DNA of 64,000 nt from Siphonodentalium dalli (GCA_032622095.1 CP136067.1:132993990-133057989), one strand, 5' to 3'; shown: positions 12,555-24,729, counted from the stretch's first letter. A program made the numbers and translations. Notes: generated from the sequence alone by a model not told the origin.

Positions 12555-12570
12555 CCATATCGTACTTACA
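12311..12570. mobile_element. Retroposed insert with (TA)n tail and 20-bp target duplication
   Basis: The 20-mer ACAGCCATATCGTACTTACA occurs perfectly at 12311-12330 and 12551-12570. Between them lie 220 bp ending in a (TA)38 tract. Long target duplications plus a simple-repeat tail are the signature of LINE-mediated retroposition. The insert has no recognised RNA polymerase III boxes or ORF, so its source is unknown. Confidence 0.65.
12474..12549. repeat. (TA)n microsatellite
   Basis: 76 bp of uninterrupted TA dinucleotides at the 3' end of the retroposed insert. Confidence 0.95.
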
Positions 12571-12751
12571 GACATACAGACGACAGTCAGACAAGCAGGC
12601 ATACCAGACAAACAAACAAACGACAGACATACGTACATACAGACTAATGTACTTACTGGTAAAACAATACACAGATACATGTGATATGAACAATTACGAA
12701 CACGCTTATAACTGCATGTTATGGTCGAGTTTATATGAAGTTTTGGGAGAA

Positions 12752-13313
12752 CTAGTCAGGACTTGGCGTCAGTCGATCAACATATACTCTCCAGAGGAAT
12801 GCAGCTTTGTTCACGAAAAAGTATATTAGTTTATTTTCTTCTTCGGGAGCACAGTATATGTTTTCATGTAGACCTGTTAGTATAACGCGCGTTTTGGATT
12901 CTACATCCAGTTTGTCATACTGCATATAAATGTCTACATGAAACAAGTTTAGTAGCTCGAATTCAAAGGTATTTCGATAGTCGCAAATGGAAGAACATTC
13001 GATTAAGACATGTTTTACAAGATCTTTATGTTTGTTGTCACATAATACGCAGGTTTCCTCATTTGTTTCCAGGATACAAATAAGGCGTGCAATAAGTAGA
13101 TATGATTTTTTTATGGGCTGGGTATATGCGACAATTTTCCCATAGCCGGGACATGCATAACGTTGGATGGACGGCAGAGAACCTGGCAAGTCGAGTATCC
13201 TCATTTACGCTCATGTCCCAATATTCTCTATTAACTTTTGACCATGATTCGTTTATGGCACATTTCCATGTGGATTTCTTAGGGAATATTTGAATTTTCG
13301 ATGTAGTTCTCAA
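12752..13313 (-). pseudogene. LINE ORF2 segment: C-terminal domain with CCHC motif
   Basis: Two overlapping frames (13059-13313, then 12752-13204) carry the ORF2 tail. Near the end is 'ETCVLCDNKHKDLVKHVLIE' followed by C, a C-x2-C-x9-H-x4-C zinc-knuckle-like motif that many non-LTR elements carry downstream of RT. A frameshift lies near 13070. The frame terminates at 12752. Confidence 0.7.
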
Positions 13314-13354
13314 GAGCTTCGGTCATGTCATATTTGTTAAGAGTGTCAATGATG

Positions 13355-14566
13355 TCATACATGTAACTTGATGATGAACATGTAGTGCCAACAATGTACT
13401 GATATAGGCGCGTGAGAAATACTTTTTTTCACAGATTTAGAAGATTTTAAGTTGCACAAAGAGCCGAAGAATGACATTTTACGTTTTTCGATAAGTGACA
13501 CCATAGACGAGGTTCCGACTAATCCTTGCGCAATAACCGTTTTTGTACGACGATGAAGGCCCTGGTAATACTTTAAACAGAATCTGTGTGTTCGTTCCAG
13601 GCGATCAACGTGTTTTTGGTTCAAATTCCAGAGAAGTTCAGACCCGTACAGCCCTTTAGGTATGACCAACGACGAATATATCAACGAGCAACTTGTTGGG
13701 GTCATACCACCCGGGTAAAGGCCGGCGTTGTTGAGCATCATAAACGTGCTACGAGTCTTATCGCATATATGCTCTGTGAATATTCCATTAAAGTCATACT
13801 TATCAAGATAAATGCCCAAATGAGTTATGTTAGTGGTTTCTTTGACATCTGAGGTACCAAGGTTCCAAAGTCGATCCTGACGCGAAAATTCGGATTTAGT
13901 TTCATTAAATACCACTACAGCGCATTTATTTGGGTTATATCGATACCGCCATTTGTTACTGTAATCGTAGCAAATATCACATAGTGCTGATAAACCAGAT
14001 TTGCTGAGAGACAGCAGAACCATATCATCTGCATGTGTCGGAGACGTACAATTTACACCGAGCATGTTTAAACCAAACGGCGAGTTTGCAAGGATATGTA
14101 TCAACTCGCCAACGTATATCATATAGTACAACGGCGAGAGGATTCCTCCCTGCCTGGCTCCCTGTCGCACATCAAACCACCTGGAAAAAACGTTGTTATG
14201 ACGAATGGAACAGGTTACATTGATCAGAAGATCGCGCATCAATCGAAATAAGTTTCCTCTGAATCCGCATGTGTGCAATTTGTATAACAATCCGTTAACC
14301 CAGACAGTATCGAACGCTTTCCAGACGTCTAAAAAGAGGCTATACAACTTTTGTTTACTTTCGGATACATACGCAATACATTCTTTCATTATATATGACG
14401 TCATAGTTGCACTAATGCCCTTTTGGAAGCCATGTTGAAGCGGGTGTATATCAAGCAATTTTGGAGCGTATAGTTCTATTCGAGATTGTAAAATCTTTTC
14501 GAGAAGCTTGTATAGAGTGGGCATGAGAGTTATAGCTCTGTAGCTATTTTCTGGATTTCGAACCAC
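13355..14566 (-). pseudogene. LINE ORF2 segment: reverse transcriptase
   Basis: 403 open codons hold most RT blocks. 'YRAITLMPTLYKLLEKIL' is block 2, 'SLFLDVWKAFDTVW' is block A (usual D..kAFD), 'RQGARQGGILSPLYYMIYV' is block B (G.RQG..lSP) and 'HADDMVLLSLS' is block C (usual F/YADD, here H for the aromatic residue). 'TNITHLGIYLDK' is block E. The H in the active-site box and the frame breaks at both ends mark an inactive copy. Confidence 0.85.
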
Positions 14567-15662
14567 CTTTGTATAATGTTTTGATTACACCACGTTTCAT
14601 CTGTGGTGGGACCGTTTGTGTTTGAATCAGGACTGTCATGAGATTCGATACCGTCTGTGTTAACTTCTGGCTTCCGTAAATCAAATGTTCGTTCGATATG
14701 CCATCCCAACCAGTTGCTTTGCCAAAGCTCAGGCTGCGGTAAACAGAAAGCAATTCGTGTGGAGTTACAGTAAAGAGTATGTCATTTTCATTGTCATCAT
14801 TTTGGTCGCTGGTGGTTATTCGCGTGACAAATTCATTCACGTATTTGAAGTGTTTATTGTCAAACGCAGGTCTGTACAACGGCGAATATAATTTCTCAAA
14901 GTAGGAGGCCCATCCCTCCGCGATTTCGTTATCGTGCCGAAGAGTTTGTCCACCATAAGAGAAAAATGCGTTCATATCTAGATGATTTTTCTGACGCTTG
15001 GTATGTAATACGCGAAATAAATAATTCTGATCAATTTGTGCGCGTTCGTCGATTTCATTATTTTGTTCGGCCAAGTATTGAACAGAGGCTTTTCTGTATT
15101 CTCTCCTGAAATTACATTTCGCAAGTTTATAGTTCGTGTAACTTTCTGAGTGAGTGTCCGCGCGAGGTCTGCCTTCATTCACCCAAAGTTTTCGGAGAGT
15201 CCGCATATTTGTATGCATAGTTTTCAAGTGTTCATTCCAAAAGGGTTTCAGTCGTTTATTATATTTCTTGTTCGGCAAGGTTGTTTGAGAAGCATTTGAT
15301 ATTGCATTTACAATTGAATCATATATTATGCATGCATCGTTTTCCTGTTTATCTAATTTGTCAAATGAGTTTAATTCTGAGTCAAGTATTTGTTTATAAT
15401 TTTCAAGGATTTCCGGCTGAGATTTAGCTTTTTTCCAGTCTACGATAACGCGTTTTTCGGTGTCTTCTGTTTTATGACCATCTCGTAATCCAACGTTCAT
15501 GCTCAAAGTAACCGGTCTGTGATTTGACACATTAATTGCGTCATCGTCTAAGACATGGACCTCTCTCGTGAAAGGAATAAGAGTGGTTGGTATCAGTAAA
15601 TGATCAACAATAGTTCCTTCAAAAATGCCGTCGCCAAAGGGTCGCATGTCGATCGCGGACAA
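14544..15662 (-). pseudogene. LINE ORF2 segment: endonuclease end and linker
   Basis: This frame picks up after a break of about 50 bp. It holds the last endonuclease block, 'TIVDHLLIPTTL' followed by 'NVSNHRPVTLSM' (family S.H.p; the final catalytic H), then a roughly 280-residue linker rich in charged helices. It ends at the entry to the RT domain ('YRSLSFGKATGWDGISNEHL', the family motif k...G.Dgi..e.l). A frameshift near 14550 separates it from the RT segment. Confidence 0.8.
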
Positions 15663-15712
15663 TCATGACAGTAATTATAGTTCACAGACACCATTTCGAT
15701 TCGCTTGACAAG

Positions 15713-16336
15713 TCATTTGAATGCCATGTTTCGTTCATCTGATTTCTCAAATTGACCATTGAAATCCCCCATTACTATTACATTACCATATGGTTTGTAC
15801 ATATCACAAATATCGCCAAGTGTTTTCGTGTATTCTTCATAAAATTCGACCGAGTAATTTGTAGAAGGCAGGTATACCTGCAAAATATATAGAAAACATG
15901 TATCTGTTATTCTGATTTGTATTCCTATTATTCTGTCATCTTCTATTGCAAGCGGACTAATACGTTCAGTGAGTCTGGAGTGCCATAACAGCGCAACCCC
16001 ACCACTCGGCCTCCCTCTTTTATTTGGGATCCTTTGGCGGGAATCGCACACTGCATGGTATTCATAAGACTTGTCGAGCGAACCAAAAAAAATTATATCA
16101 CATTGATAGAGCCAGTGCTCACTCAGGCCTATTATGTCATGTATACCACTCCGGAGCAATTTGCTCAAGTAATATCCAGATGACATAACGCCTGTTGCAT
16201 TCCATGTAATCATATTAAGATTAGCGGTTCCCATTGCGCCGTTATAATTGATTTGTGACAAGCCAGTGTTGTGATTTCGTATACCGCTTAAATACACACA
16301 TAATGTGAATGCTAATAGTGCAACAATTTGGCACAT
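15713..16336 (-). pseudogene. LINE ORF2 segment: APE endonuclease, N-terminal part
   Basis: The endonuclease nicks target DNA to prime reverse transcription. Visible signatures are 'NLNMITWNATGVMSSGYYL' (family N.....N), 'DIIGLSEHWLYQ' (catalytic E of 'l.E.wl'), 'RGRPSGGVALLWH' (GG-A) and 'GNVIVMGDFNGQFE' (catalytic D-x-N). Likely ORF2 start: the methionine just before 'GTANLNMITWN'. The frame ends at 15713; the rest of the domain continues in another frame at 15662. Confidence 0.85.
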
Positions 16337-16380
16337 ACTGGACCAGATAACAACCTATACACAAATAAATAATAGTTGGA

Positions 16381-16716
16381 TTAATCACTGTATTTATGCA
16401 CCCACATTCTGCAGATTGCGCCACGTGGCCAGAATCGAGGTGCGAGAACACAGTCGAGATCCTCATGACATATATTGATGCGAGCACAGTTACCTCTGAG
16501 CATTCTAATAACAGTGAAGCGAGCGTCTTTATAAAGGAGATGTTTCTTTATGTCGTGAATTGTCACTGAATCAGCGAATCCTCCGAGGTACACTTGGGAA
16601 GTTTTAATTGGACCGTCGTGTTTGTTGAAGTAATAATAGTCATCCTGTGAATCATCAGCATAGTGAGCCGATGCCTGACGGGTGTACTTGTTTTTAGTGA
16701 CCGGTGCCTTTTAACT
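16381..16716 (-). pseudogene. LINE ORF1, C-terminal part
   Basis: The open frame, truncated at its 5' side, reads '...SQVYLGGFADSVTIHDIK' through 'MLRGNCARINICHEDL' to 'LAPRFWPRGAICRMWVHKY' and a stop. This is the layout of the RRM-like C-terminal domain of LINE ORF1 RNA-binding proteins, where a hydrophobic 'vYvGg' start and a 'P..WP.G...' ending are common. The protein would coat element RNA. Only about 110 codons remain. It ends about 45 bp before the first in-frame methionine of the ORF2 segment. Confidence 0.6.
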
Positions 16717-17528
16717 AAACTCAAATCAGCAATGGAAATTTTTTGTAATTTGGTTATTTTACGCTCAAATCATTCCTATACTGAAAGATGGGCCTAGTAA
16801 TTCAGTATGTAAGTAAGTAACTGTTTATTATAAGCAGATTTTTTTTGCAAAATACTAACAAGGCTGTGTGAATTGAGTCCAAAGAACTTCTTTCTCGACT
16901 ATAGTTTTAACAGATAAGTTAACATTACATTAATAAGATATAAAAGTAAAGATATAAAATATTTATACATCTATATTCGACACAAACATAGAGTTATATG
17001 TGTAAATATATAAAGTTCCATTCAGTTTAAAATTATAAGACAGTGTTTTAGTTAATTTGACAGTTCTGTTTTGGAGACCTAGTGATAAAACGAGTAGCTA
17101 TATTCCCCTATTGAAACTTTGCTGTAAAACACCTTGCAAATATAATCAAAATGGCATTGCTGCCTCTCCGTTCTCCATGACAGAACTGTCAAACCCCAGA
17201 ATTGTGTACGAGAAATGAAGTTGATATAGTGGACAAGATGTGTGAAACAAAAATAAGTCTAGTGATGACAATTTCTTCTCTTGCCATTCCATATTTCAAT
17301 CTGGCTTTTGAAAATTTCTTCAGACAGCCCATTCTAGAGAACAGCTAAATCTCTGGGGTTTTTTCGGAATGGGTTGAAGTTACTCCGGAAATACGAAGAA
17401 TGTTCTGATAGTGAACTGAGTAGCTTTGCTTTTTGAAGGAAGGACGGATCTATTTGGGATATTATATTGTGACCGACACAGTCCCACACTGGCCGATGAC
17501 AGAGTTTATGTTCCAATTGGGGATCTTC
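16717..17528. other. No gene recognised
   Basis: AT-rich intronic sequence of lectin gene 1 with no recognised exon or mobile element. Confidence 0.4.
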
Positions 17529-17931
17529 TTAACCCTTTACCCAACAAACCGGCCAAAACCGGCCAAATAAAGCTTCAACAGCCTAAAATATCTTCGGTCT
17601 GTCTCAATAGAACCATACAAATATGGGTATCATTGGAACCGGCTCATTGACCACATTGTGATGGTTACAGTTATGCCATGTGCCAATGCATGCTCTTATA
17701 TATGCGAGTCGACCATAGGTCGCCTCGCATATATAAGAGAATGCATTGGCCTAAAAAAAATCTTTTTTTAACACTTTTTACCATTTTTTCTTACATTCTT
17801 TAACAATTTTATAATTTTTAATGTGTTAAGCCAATGCATTCTCTTATATATGCGAGGCGACCTATGGTCGACTCGCATATATAAGAGAATGCATTGGCAG
17901 GCACAGGGCCCTTCTGTTGGGTAAAGGTTAA
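17529..17931. mobile_element. TTAA-flanked hairpin MITE, copy 3
   Basis: TTAA borders (17529-17532, 17928-17931), CCCTTTACCCAACA terminus at left, and a right terminus lacking one G (GTAAAGGTTAA). The two internal mutually complementary hairpins are intact. It lies in the lectin intron. Confidence 0.85.
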
Positions 17932-19732
17932 ATAAGATAAACCGCAATACAGGAGACAGTCAATTTATGCGGGATTAGCATAGTTATACCAGAGTATTTT
18001 AGAGTCAACTAACGTAAGTCACACCTTGAGTTGTTTTCCTGAGTTTACCAGAGTATAACATATCACTTTTCGTGTCCTGTAAATTGAGAATTTAATGTGG
18101 TATAATCAATTTGCAACATACCTTGGAAAACTTAGGTTGCCTTCAAAACAATCTGGTAACTTAGAAAAGAGTATATTCTGGTGATACAAGACCTTACTTT
18201 GCTGTTATCGATGCATATGGTAAAATGCAAAACATCATATATAGACCACATTGTGCTTTTGTATAGATAGTTGTCAGTGTAAACCAAATTACCCGGCATA
18301 CACTATACTGGCCAATGTGAATTGTCACTTTATAAACAGCTATTACATAATTCAGCCATCAGTTGTCATTGTTAATCTGTATCTCCATGCATATATAAAG
18401 ATTTGCTTACTCAATTGTATACTTTGCCACTTATGCTACATGCTCATTCTTGTGTATTGCGATATTTAGTTTGATATAGTTTTTAACAGTAATTGGTATT
18501 ACATAGAAGTTTTACGTGTGAAAATGCAAGGCTGAAAACAACATGGTAATATGAGCGATAACTCTATTTCATAATAACACATTATGCATCTGGGGTGTTT
18601 TGTCTCTTTTTGTCAGAAGAAAATCATGTTTCGATATTTAGTCAGTTCAAAAAATGGAGTACCCGGCTTCATACTCAAATGTTAACAGTCAGCGAAGTTA
18701 TGCAATATTTAGCACCTTAGGTAATCAATCACACGTGTCAGTCATATAACCTCCCATGATATTTTTCAAAGTTTAAGCCTTCTAAAAGCTGCCATGGTAT
18801 ACCAACTCACAAAATACAAGACTGGATTCACGAGGGTGACAATACAAGGTTAAATATACTAGGGTGAAAATATATGGCTGAAATCACAGGTCCCCACCCC
18901 AATAGTACATATCCTTTTGGTTTAAGTACTATTGGGGTGGGGTCAATTATTTTTTCTGGGAACATGCGGCTGAAATCACCAGGGTGAAAACACAATGGTG
19001 AAATTACAAGGTTAAAATTGCCAAGTTACAAGTAGCAGGAAAATACCAGGGTGAAGTTTGTTGAAATACCTGGGTGACATTAGCTGATTGTGCAAAAATA
19101 CCATGCTATATTTACATGGTTCCAATTCAAATGTGTAATATATACTTGTGTAATATATACTTGTGTTATATACAAAGGTGTATGTTTTATTGGGAAATTT
19201 ACCAAAGAATATCGAACGTTGAGCTAACTGCATACATCCCTTTAACATGCCTGCAGATAATGTATCTGTCATTTGCTGAATGGGGTTTCCATATGGGTAA
19301 TTTAGTGATGACATACCACATAGTGGGTTAGCATCACCACATCCACCCTCTCGGAACCTGATTCTGCTTAGGCCTCATCTTTTGGGATGAGTCTCAAATT
19401 AACATTGTTATCGGTTACTTTTTCCCTTCTGGGAAGTATCTATATCCCTAAATTTCAGAAGATAATATGCATAATCGAGGTGGCTAATGGGTGAACATCA
19501 TCAACTTCAGCCGGGGAAATTTAATCTGATCCTGGGTCTCCCCATAGCAGTTGAGGCCAAAGCATAATGAGGTTCCCAGATGATGAATTTGGTGCCGCTA
19601 GCCCGCCGTGCCGGGATAGTGTCACTAAATTCACCCCTTGTGACCTCATTCTGCAAATGGCAGACATACTATTTGCAGGCTTGCCAACTAATGAATCTTT
19701 ACATGTATTTATACAAGGTGTGTTTCGGCCAG
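17932..19732. other. Remainder of lectin intron; one hairpin
   Basis: No exon was recognised. A 17-bp-arm hairpin (18892-18908 with 18926-18942, arms CCCCACCCCAATAGTAC and its complement) and a stretch of loosely repeated 'AGGGTGAAA' words at 18830-19080 are the only structures seen. Confidence 0.45.
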
Positions 19733-19971
19733 CTGCGATGATCAGGTATTGGATCGGGATCTACGAGCTGGCGCATGGCGACTGGAGAAACATGGACGGG
19801 ACGACAGCGACTGGATTACTCTGGCACAGCGGGGAACCGAATCATGCTGGGGGTGGATCATGCGCTAACCTGCATCAATCCACAATGAAGCCAGATCCAA
19901 CCTTCAAGCTGAACGACAGCACATGCTCAACATTGCTCCGCTATGTCTGTTCATTCAGATACGCCCCGTGA
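19733..19971 (+). CDS. C-type lectin gene 1: terminal CTLD exon
   Basis: This exon encodes the C-terminal half of the C-type lectin domain and a stop codon. The acceptor is TTTCGGCCAG before CTGCGATG, phase 1, matching the phase-1 donor at 11913. Motifs in order: 'YWIGIYELAHGDWRNMDG' (WIG core), 'LLWHSGEPNHAGGGSCANLH' (EPN motif plus the second cysteine), and 'LNDSTCSTLLRYVCSF' with the last two cysteines. EPN is the mannose-type calcium/sugar motif in characterised lectins. The usual WND reads LND here, so calcium binding is possible but not assured. Only 3 residues follow the domain. I place it in one gene with 11710-11913 by phase, strand and complementarity of halves; the 7.8 kb distance leaves some doubt. 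Confidence 0.75.
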
Positions 19972-21203
19972 TCAGTTCACACACACCCTGGATTTAACTA
20001 CTATAGTTATATTCAACAATAATACTAGTAGTAAAATTTGACAGTGCCAAATCCACTGTTTCCTTCGTATTTATTGTTGTGGCAACCATATCGCATCCCA
20101 ATGCAAGCCACATTACACTCTCAACAATACTGCAGGAAACGAACGGTCTCCAGATAACATTCGTTTTGCAATATTTTCCGCCAGGTTATTTAATTATGGC
20201 ACAAATATGCCATTCTAAATGACGTAACCATGGCAACACAATCGCTCCTCCGTAACATGATATACACTAATTGGATGCTAATTAATGTTCTGTATATTTC
20301 ATATATCATGATTTATCATTCGAATTGATCGAGAAACGTTATTTCGTCACAAAAATACATTGTACCGATTTAATACCTTACTATTTTTTAATCATGAGTT
20401 TTGTGAAATATGAATATTCACTATCCCACTTTGTATTTAAATAACAAACTTGCGATATATATATTCATATATTATAGTTCAATACAGTTAACAACTATAA
20501 ATATTGCACGGCTTGGAGTTGACTATGCCAAAATAGTGGTCCGATGTGAGGAATAGTCTCCAAGCCAGTTGCAAGGGAACTATTCCTCCATCAAGGACCA
20601 CTATTTTGGCAACAGCGAAGCGATTTTGTGATTCGCGAAGACAGGAACAGGATAAATCCTCACATCGAGCACCGGAAGACCATGACAAATAACCGAAAAC
20701 AAATTGCTTACGATAATTTATTGTGCTCTGGTTGTCAAAATGTTGGACTTTTTTCCAACGAGGCGTAGATGACTTACAAATTGCCTCCCCGGGATAACAT
20801 GCTTGCTAAATTAGATTTCTGAATTTCCCCTGCGATAGTGAGTGCTAAAATTAGTAAGCGGGATTTCGTGTTGGGGACACTATCGGAAACATCGAATGTC
20901 GTGCATCCAACCACACATGTGGATTAGGTTTAGATAGTCACTTGAGATAAAATATATGAATAATAGTTCAATCCAGGAAGTGTCTAAATTGATGATGTTG
21001 ATTCCTCTGGGCGGGGGCAAAGACTCTGACAACTGACAATACATGACTATGGGTGGTGTTCTCGACTTTGTGCTGCAATTTTCGTCAAATTTGTCAACAA
21101 TTGGAAATATCATGGCTGAAACTACAATATTGTATCAAAAAAGCAGGATGAGATTGCATGTTTGGACAGACGGGAGCTGCGCTGGTGCAGCATTAAAGAC
21201 CCT

Positions 21204-21367
21204 GCGTCAGTGCATTCTCTTGTATATGCGAGTCCCCCAAAGGGAGCCTCGCATATGTAAGAGGATGCACTGGTTTACAGGATCAAGGTAAATACTGTTA
21301 GGCCAATGCACTGTCTTTTATATGCGAGGCGCCCTGGCGACTCGCATATACAACAGAATGCATTGGC
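21204..21367. mobile_element. Decayed relative of the hairpin MITE
   Basis: Two hairpins built of the same words (TGCATTCTCTT, TATATGCGAG) as the TTAA MITEs occur in the same order, but the arms and spacer have diverged and the TTAA termini are not recognisable. Confidence 0.6.
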
Positions 21368-22404
21368 TCCGGATTTTCACCAAAAAATCAGGAAGTTTCA
21401 GTCTTCAAAGGGTTCATTTTCCGATCAATATTTAGTGTAAAATATGTCGTTTTCGAATTGCACAATTTCTACTTTGGGACAAGTTTGGGTAAACAGATTT
21501 CACTGAGCCTTTTTTTTCAATAAAACAAAAAGAAATTTAGACATACAGTCTTTAAATGTTATCAAATTGTATGTTGCTACCCAATAAATATTGTATAACA
21601 ACTTTTTTTGTTAACTTTTGTAAATGCTTATGGTCAAATCATGCCACATATATCGTCTCAATAAAGTTATTTTGTAATAAGCCATTAGTTGAATCATGTC
21701 CAACCATGTGCGGTGTTACGCCGGACCTCGTTGAAATTTTGCGAAATTTGAAGTAAGTTCAGTTCTTATATATATAAGTGTTGTGAGTGGGAATTTCATG
21801 TCATGCCTGACACAACATTAGTTAGTTGGGAATTTCATACCAAAAGTAGATTGAAATTGTTCTGATAGTTTGATATTCCAACCAGTATTCAGTGTGAAAT
21901 TTGTTGCTTTGACATGTAGACTAGAAGTCGACTAGTTTCCTATTCTCTATCAAAATATTGTACTGGTTTGGCAAAATTTGCAAATGCCCAACCATAAGAG
22001 GTGCTATTGGAATTCTCAACCGTTAAAAAGTTTGAGGTACCATGTGGAAAGTTCCAAGCAAAGTGGGTGCAAGTGAAAATTCTCGGACTTGGAAATCTCA
22101 GTCTGCTTCAAGGCGGGGTGCTGCTGACAATTTTAAGGTGAAAACTGCCAAATAGAGACCCATTATCCAGGCGCCTGCTCATTTTTAGCCGCTTGGATTT
22201 AGGCGGTGATTGGTGTCTCCCAAACGGTTAACGTTTGTTCAAATTGTCGCGCTAATTAACGTACTTACTGTATTGATTAATAGAAAGCTAACTTGATTAA
22301 TCAAGATAGTAACTTACATTTGCTTGGCGGTTCTACGCTGTCCTATACTAACGGCCTTAAACTTTCTTTTTAAAATATAAAGGGCAATAACTCTGGTAAA
22401 TAAT

Positions 22405-22960
22405 TAAATAATAATAATCGTGCTTATGTAGCGCGTATCCCCAATATCAGAAGGGGTCTAAGCGCTTCGCATTATTACCCCAAATGTTGCGTAATGTCGA
22501 TTTTTTTGCCTGCAACCATTTTACAGGCGCTTCAATGGAGCGGTTTACACTTACCTTTTTGGGATTGTAGTTTGGGGGGGCTAACCCCGGGATGGTCGAA
22601 TAGACCGAAAGGTCTACTCCTTCACCCCTCATTTTATATGCCTTTATTGAGAAATAAGGACAAAAAAGCAATTTTTTGGTTCTCTATCTTTTTTTTTACT
22701 TTTTCTTCTTGTGCCTCTTCGCCGGTGGTGGTACAGACGAAGGTTTACACTTACCCAACAACCAGGTCCCTATTTCTCGTCCAGGTACGACGAAGCGAGG
22801 GCAGTACAAGTGACCTTGTCCAAGGGTCACAACCTGGTGCGAGTTTTGAAATAGCGTGTGGCTCTAAGCAGCACACACACCGCTTACTCCGATCAAGCCA
22901 CTGTTGAGGAGACGATAATCGACCGGCGGGCGCGAACTCACGCCGGTGCTTTAATACCAT
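22405..22960. repeat. Dispersed-repeat-like stretch
   Basis: It begins with a run of ATA/ATT triplets and the phrase 'AGGGGTCTAAGCGCTTCGC', and ends with 'CAAGGGTCACAACCTGGTGC' and a GC-rich segment. This style resembles invertebrate SINE or satellite-like dispersed repeats, judged by eye only. No coding function. Confidence 0.3.
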
Positions 22961-23302
22961 TACAAGTCCGTGACGTTTGTTCGACTCATTGTGCTATAAC
23001 GGCCTTAAATTTCGATGGGGATATACACACCACGGGACATCACTGAGATATAAACAAATCGGACAGACCTTGTTTTCGAACTCGATCGAGATATTGTTAA
23101 AGATCAATATACCAAATATCATTAGAATCGGTTGACGTCTGGTCACGTCATCGCGTTAACGGCAATATATTTACTATAAATAGAAAAGGGCAACAAGTAA
23201 TTTAGGTTCGATAAGTAGAGTGTTATATACAGTTGCAATCAACTCTTTCGCAAATCAGTATGTCTTTAGAAGCAAATTTGATTTTTGAGACAGTGCAATT
23301 GT

Positions 23303-23385
23303 TTTTTTTGGATTGGGTGGGATTCGAACCCCGGCCCATGACGGCGAGCGCGCCTTGCGACTCAAATAGGCACCTGGTGTGTTGT
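23303..23385 (-). mobile_element. tRNA-related SINE fragment
   Basis: On the minus strand a perfect polymerase III B box, GGTTCGAATCC (23320-23330), follows a GC-rich tRNA-like stretch and precedes CCCACCCAATCC and a short A-run. The 5' acceptor strand that would pair with CCCAATCC is missing, so it is not a tRNA gene. Confidence 0.45.
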
Positions 23386-24302
23386 ATAGTCCCAAGCATG
23401 TTCTAAGGGCCAGCTCGGCTCGGCATGTTTCGGAGGCAATAAATATAGCATTGCTACTGTGCTATATCTCCATTATGTCTTTATTTGGAATAATTCAGTT
23501 GTAAGATGAAGTATGGCCATGCATGGGAAAATTTAAGTCATATCATACACATTATGTTGTTTTATTGGACTTCAATTTTCAAACAAGACGAACATTATTT
23601 AATATTCTTAAAGTTAAATAATTCTACATGTAAAGACAAACTAATTCCACTTTTTATAGTGAGACGACTTTAAATCAGCTTTAAACTTGCTGTAGAATCC
23701 GCCAAGTAAAACTCTCTTCTGTTTCCATCAACGGTAATTGTTATGTATTATAAAGTTAGCGTCGAGTCTAATATGGCTTTTCACCATAATATGGACGAGT
23801 ACAAGAAAACACATACCGTACACATTGTATAATGCCATTTGTAATATTGAATCGTACGTGACACGTGGTGGAGCAACCACACATGATGTGCCCCAAATTT
23901 GCCTTTTTCGGCGACATAACGCTAAGAATAATTTATGTAATTCATGCAGTGGTCACGACGGAGACGACATGCCAAATTGACAAGACGTGTCGTGGATTGT
24001 AAAATCTTGTCTGGATTATCGTCATGACTTCTTCATTTTTCGTTTTCGAAATTGGTCTAAATAAAATTAATAGACTTAAATCACATGTGAATTCTTCGTA
24101 AGTTGTGAAGTAGTTACTTTCATTTTTATCGCGATGCTTCATTTCCAATTCTGCATTTTTTGCAATCTCCACACGGTTGATAACCGGAAGTCACGTGACA
24201 ATTTCTCCAAAATCTATACCCAAATTATATGACCTGCCTTAGGTATAAGCACCCTTGGTGGTTGTTATTATCCATCTGTTTATCTGTTTATCCAACTGGC
24301 GT
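23386..24302. other. No gene recognised
   Basis: No coding region. A half copy of the foldback repeat at 24575-24729 is visible at about 23760-23835. Confidence 0.45.
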
Positions 24303-24470
24303 TACCCGGAGTCCCGATATTTTTTTATAAAAGTCATATTGGACTCGATTCGAGTCCATTATGACTTTCGGGAGTCCAATAAGACTTTCGGGGGTCCAAT
24401 ATGACATTTTCCAGGATTATCATGTGACGGCTTTTGCCGAATCAGAAATAGTGTTTGTTAAGGGATGGAT
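24303..24470. repeat. Short palindromic repeat, copy A
   Basis: 'AAGTCATATTGGACTCGAT' and its complement meet, followed by 'GATTATCATGTGACGGCTTT'. The same arrangement recurs at 25494-25600. Confidence 0.6.
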
Positions 24471-24574
24471 AATAAATATGTTATATTATTGGGGAAATAA
24501 ATATGTTAGCACCAATTGCAAGTTCCATGATCCAAGTTTAACTTCAAGTACCACGAACTATATTATAAAGTTAG

Positions 24575-24729
24575 TATACAATGTTGTGTACAGTATGTGT
24601 TTTTCATGTACGACTCCATGTTGTGGTAAAAAGTCGTATTGGACGAGACACACAGTGTCGAGTCCAATGTGACTTTCCACCACAACCTGGACGAACAAGA
24701 AAAACACATACTGTACACAACGTTGTATA
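24575..24729. mobile_element. Foldback (palindromic) MITE-like element
   Basis: The arms start TATACAATGTTGTGTACAG and end with the complement. Nearly the whole 155 bp folds on itself, with a central 'AAAAAGTCGTATTGGACGAG' word. A related copy lies at 42173-42295 and a half copy near 23760-23835. Confidence 0.7.

Larger units (their letters stand above)
12700..16716 (-). mobile_element. 5'-truncated APE-type LINE (Jockey/CR1/L2-like group), minus strand
   Basis: Reading on the minus strand from 16716 to about 12700 gives the end of ORF1, an apurinic-like endonuclease, a linker, reverse transcriptase and a C-terminal CCHC motif, the order of a two-ORF non-LTR retrotransposon. Several frameshifts and stops make it inactive. 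ORF1 is cut at about 16716, so the copy is 5' truncated. It sits in the large intron of lectin gene 1, antisense to it. The clade is uncertain without a phylogeny. Confidence 0.85.
19972..23302. other. No gene recognised downstream of lectin gene 1
   Basis: No coding region was recognised. It holds a hairpin (20527-20542 with 20595-20610, arms GCCAAAATAGTGGTCC), the decayed MITE relative at 21204-21367 and a dispersed-repeat-like stretch at 22405-22960. No AATAAA was seen in the first 700 bp after the lectin stop codon. Confidence 0.45.

Noticed and set aside
12243-12693. Open frames rich in Tyr-Ile on both strands
   Set aside because: Translation of the (TA)n tract and its retroposed flank.
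22494-22907. 137-codon plus-strand frame as a gene
   Set aside because: Low-complexity composition within a dispersed-repeat-like stretch, overlapping frames on the other strand, no domain.
23303-23385. Functional tRNA gene
   Set aside because: The B box is good, but the 5' acceptor strand and a normal cloverleaf are missing.
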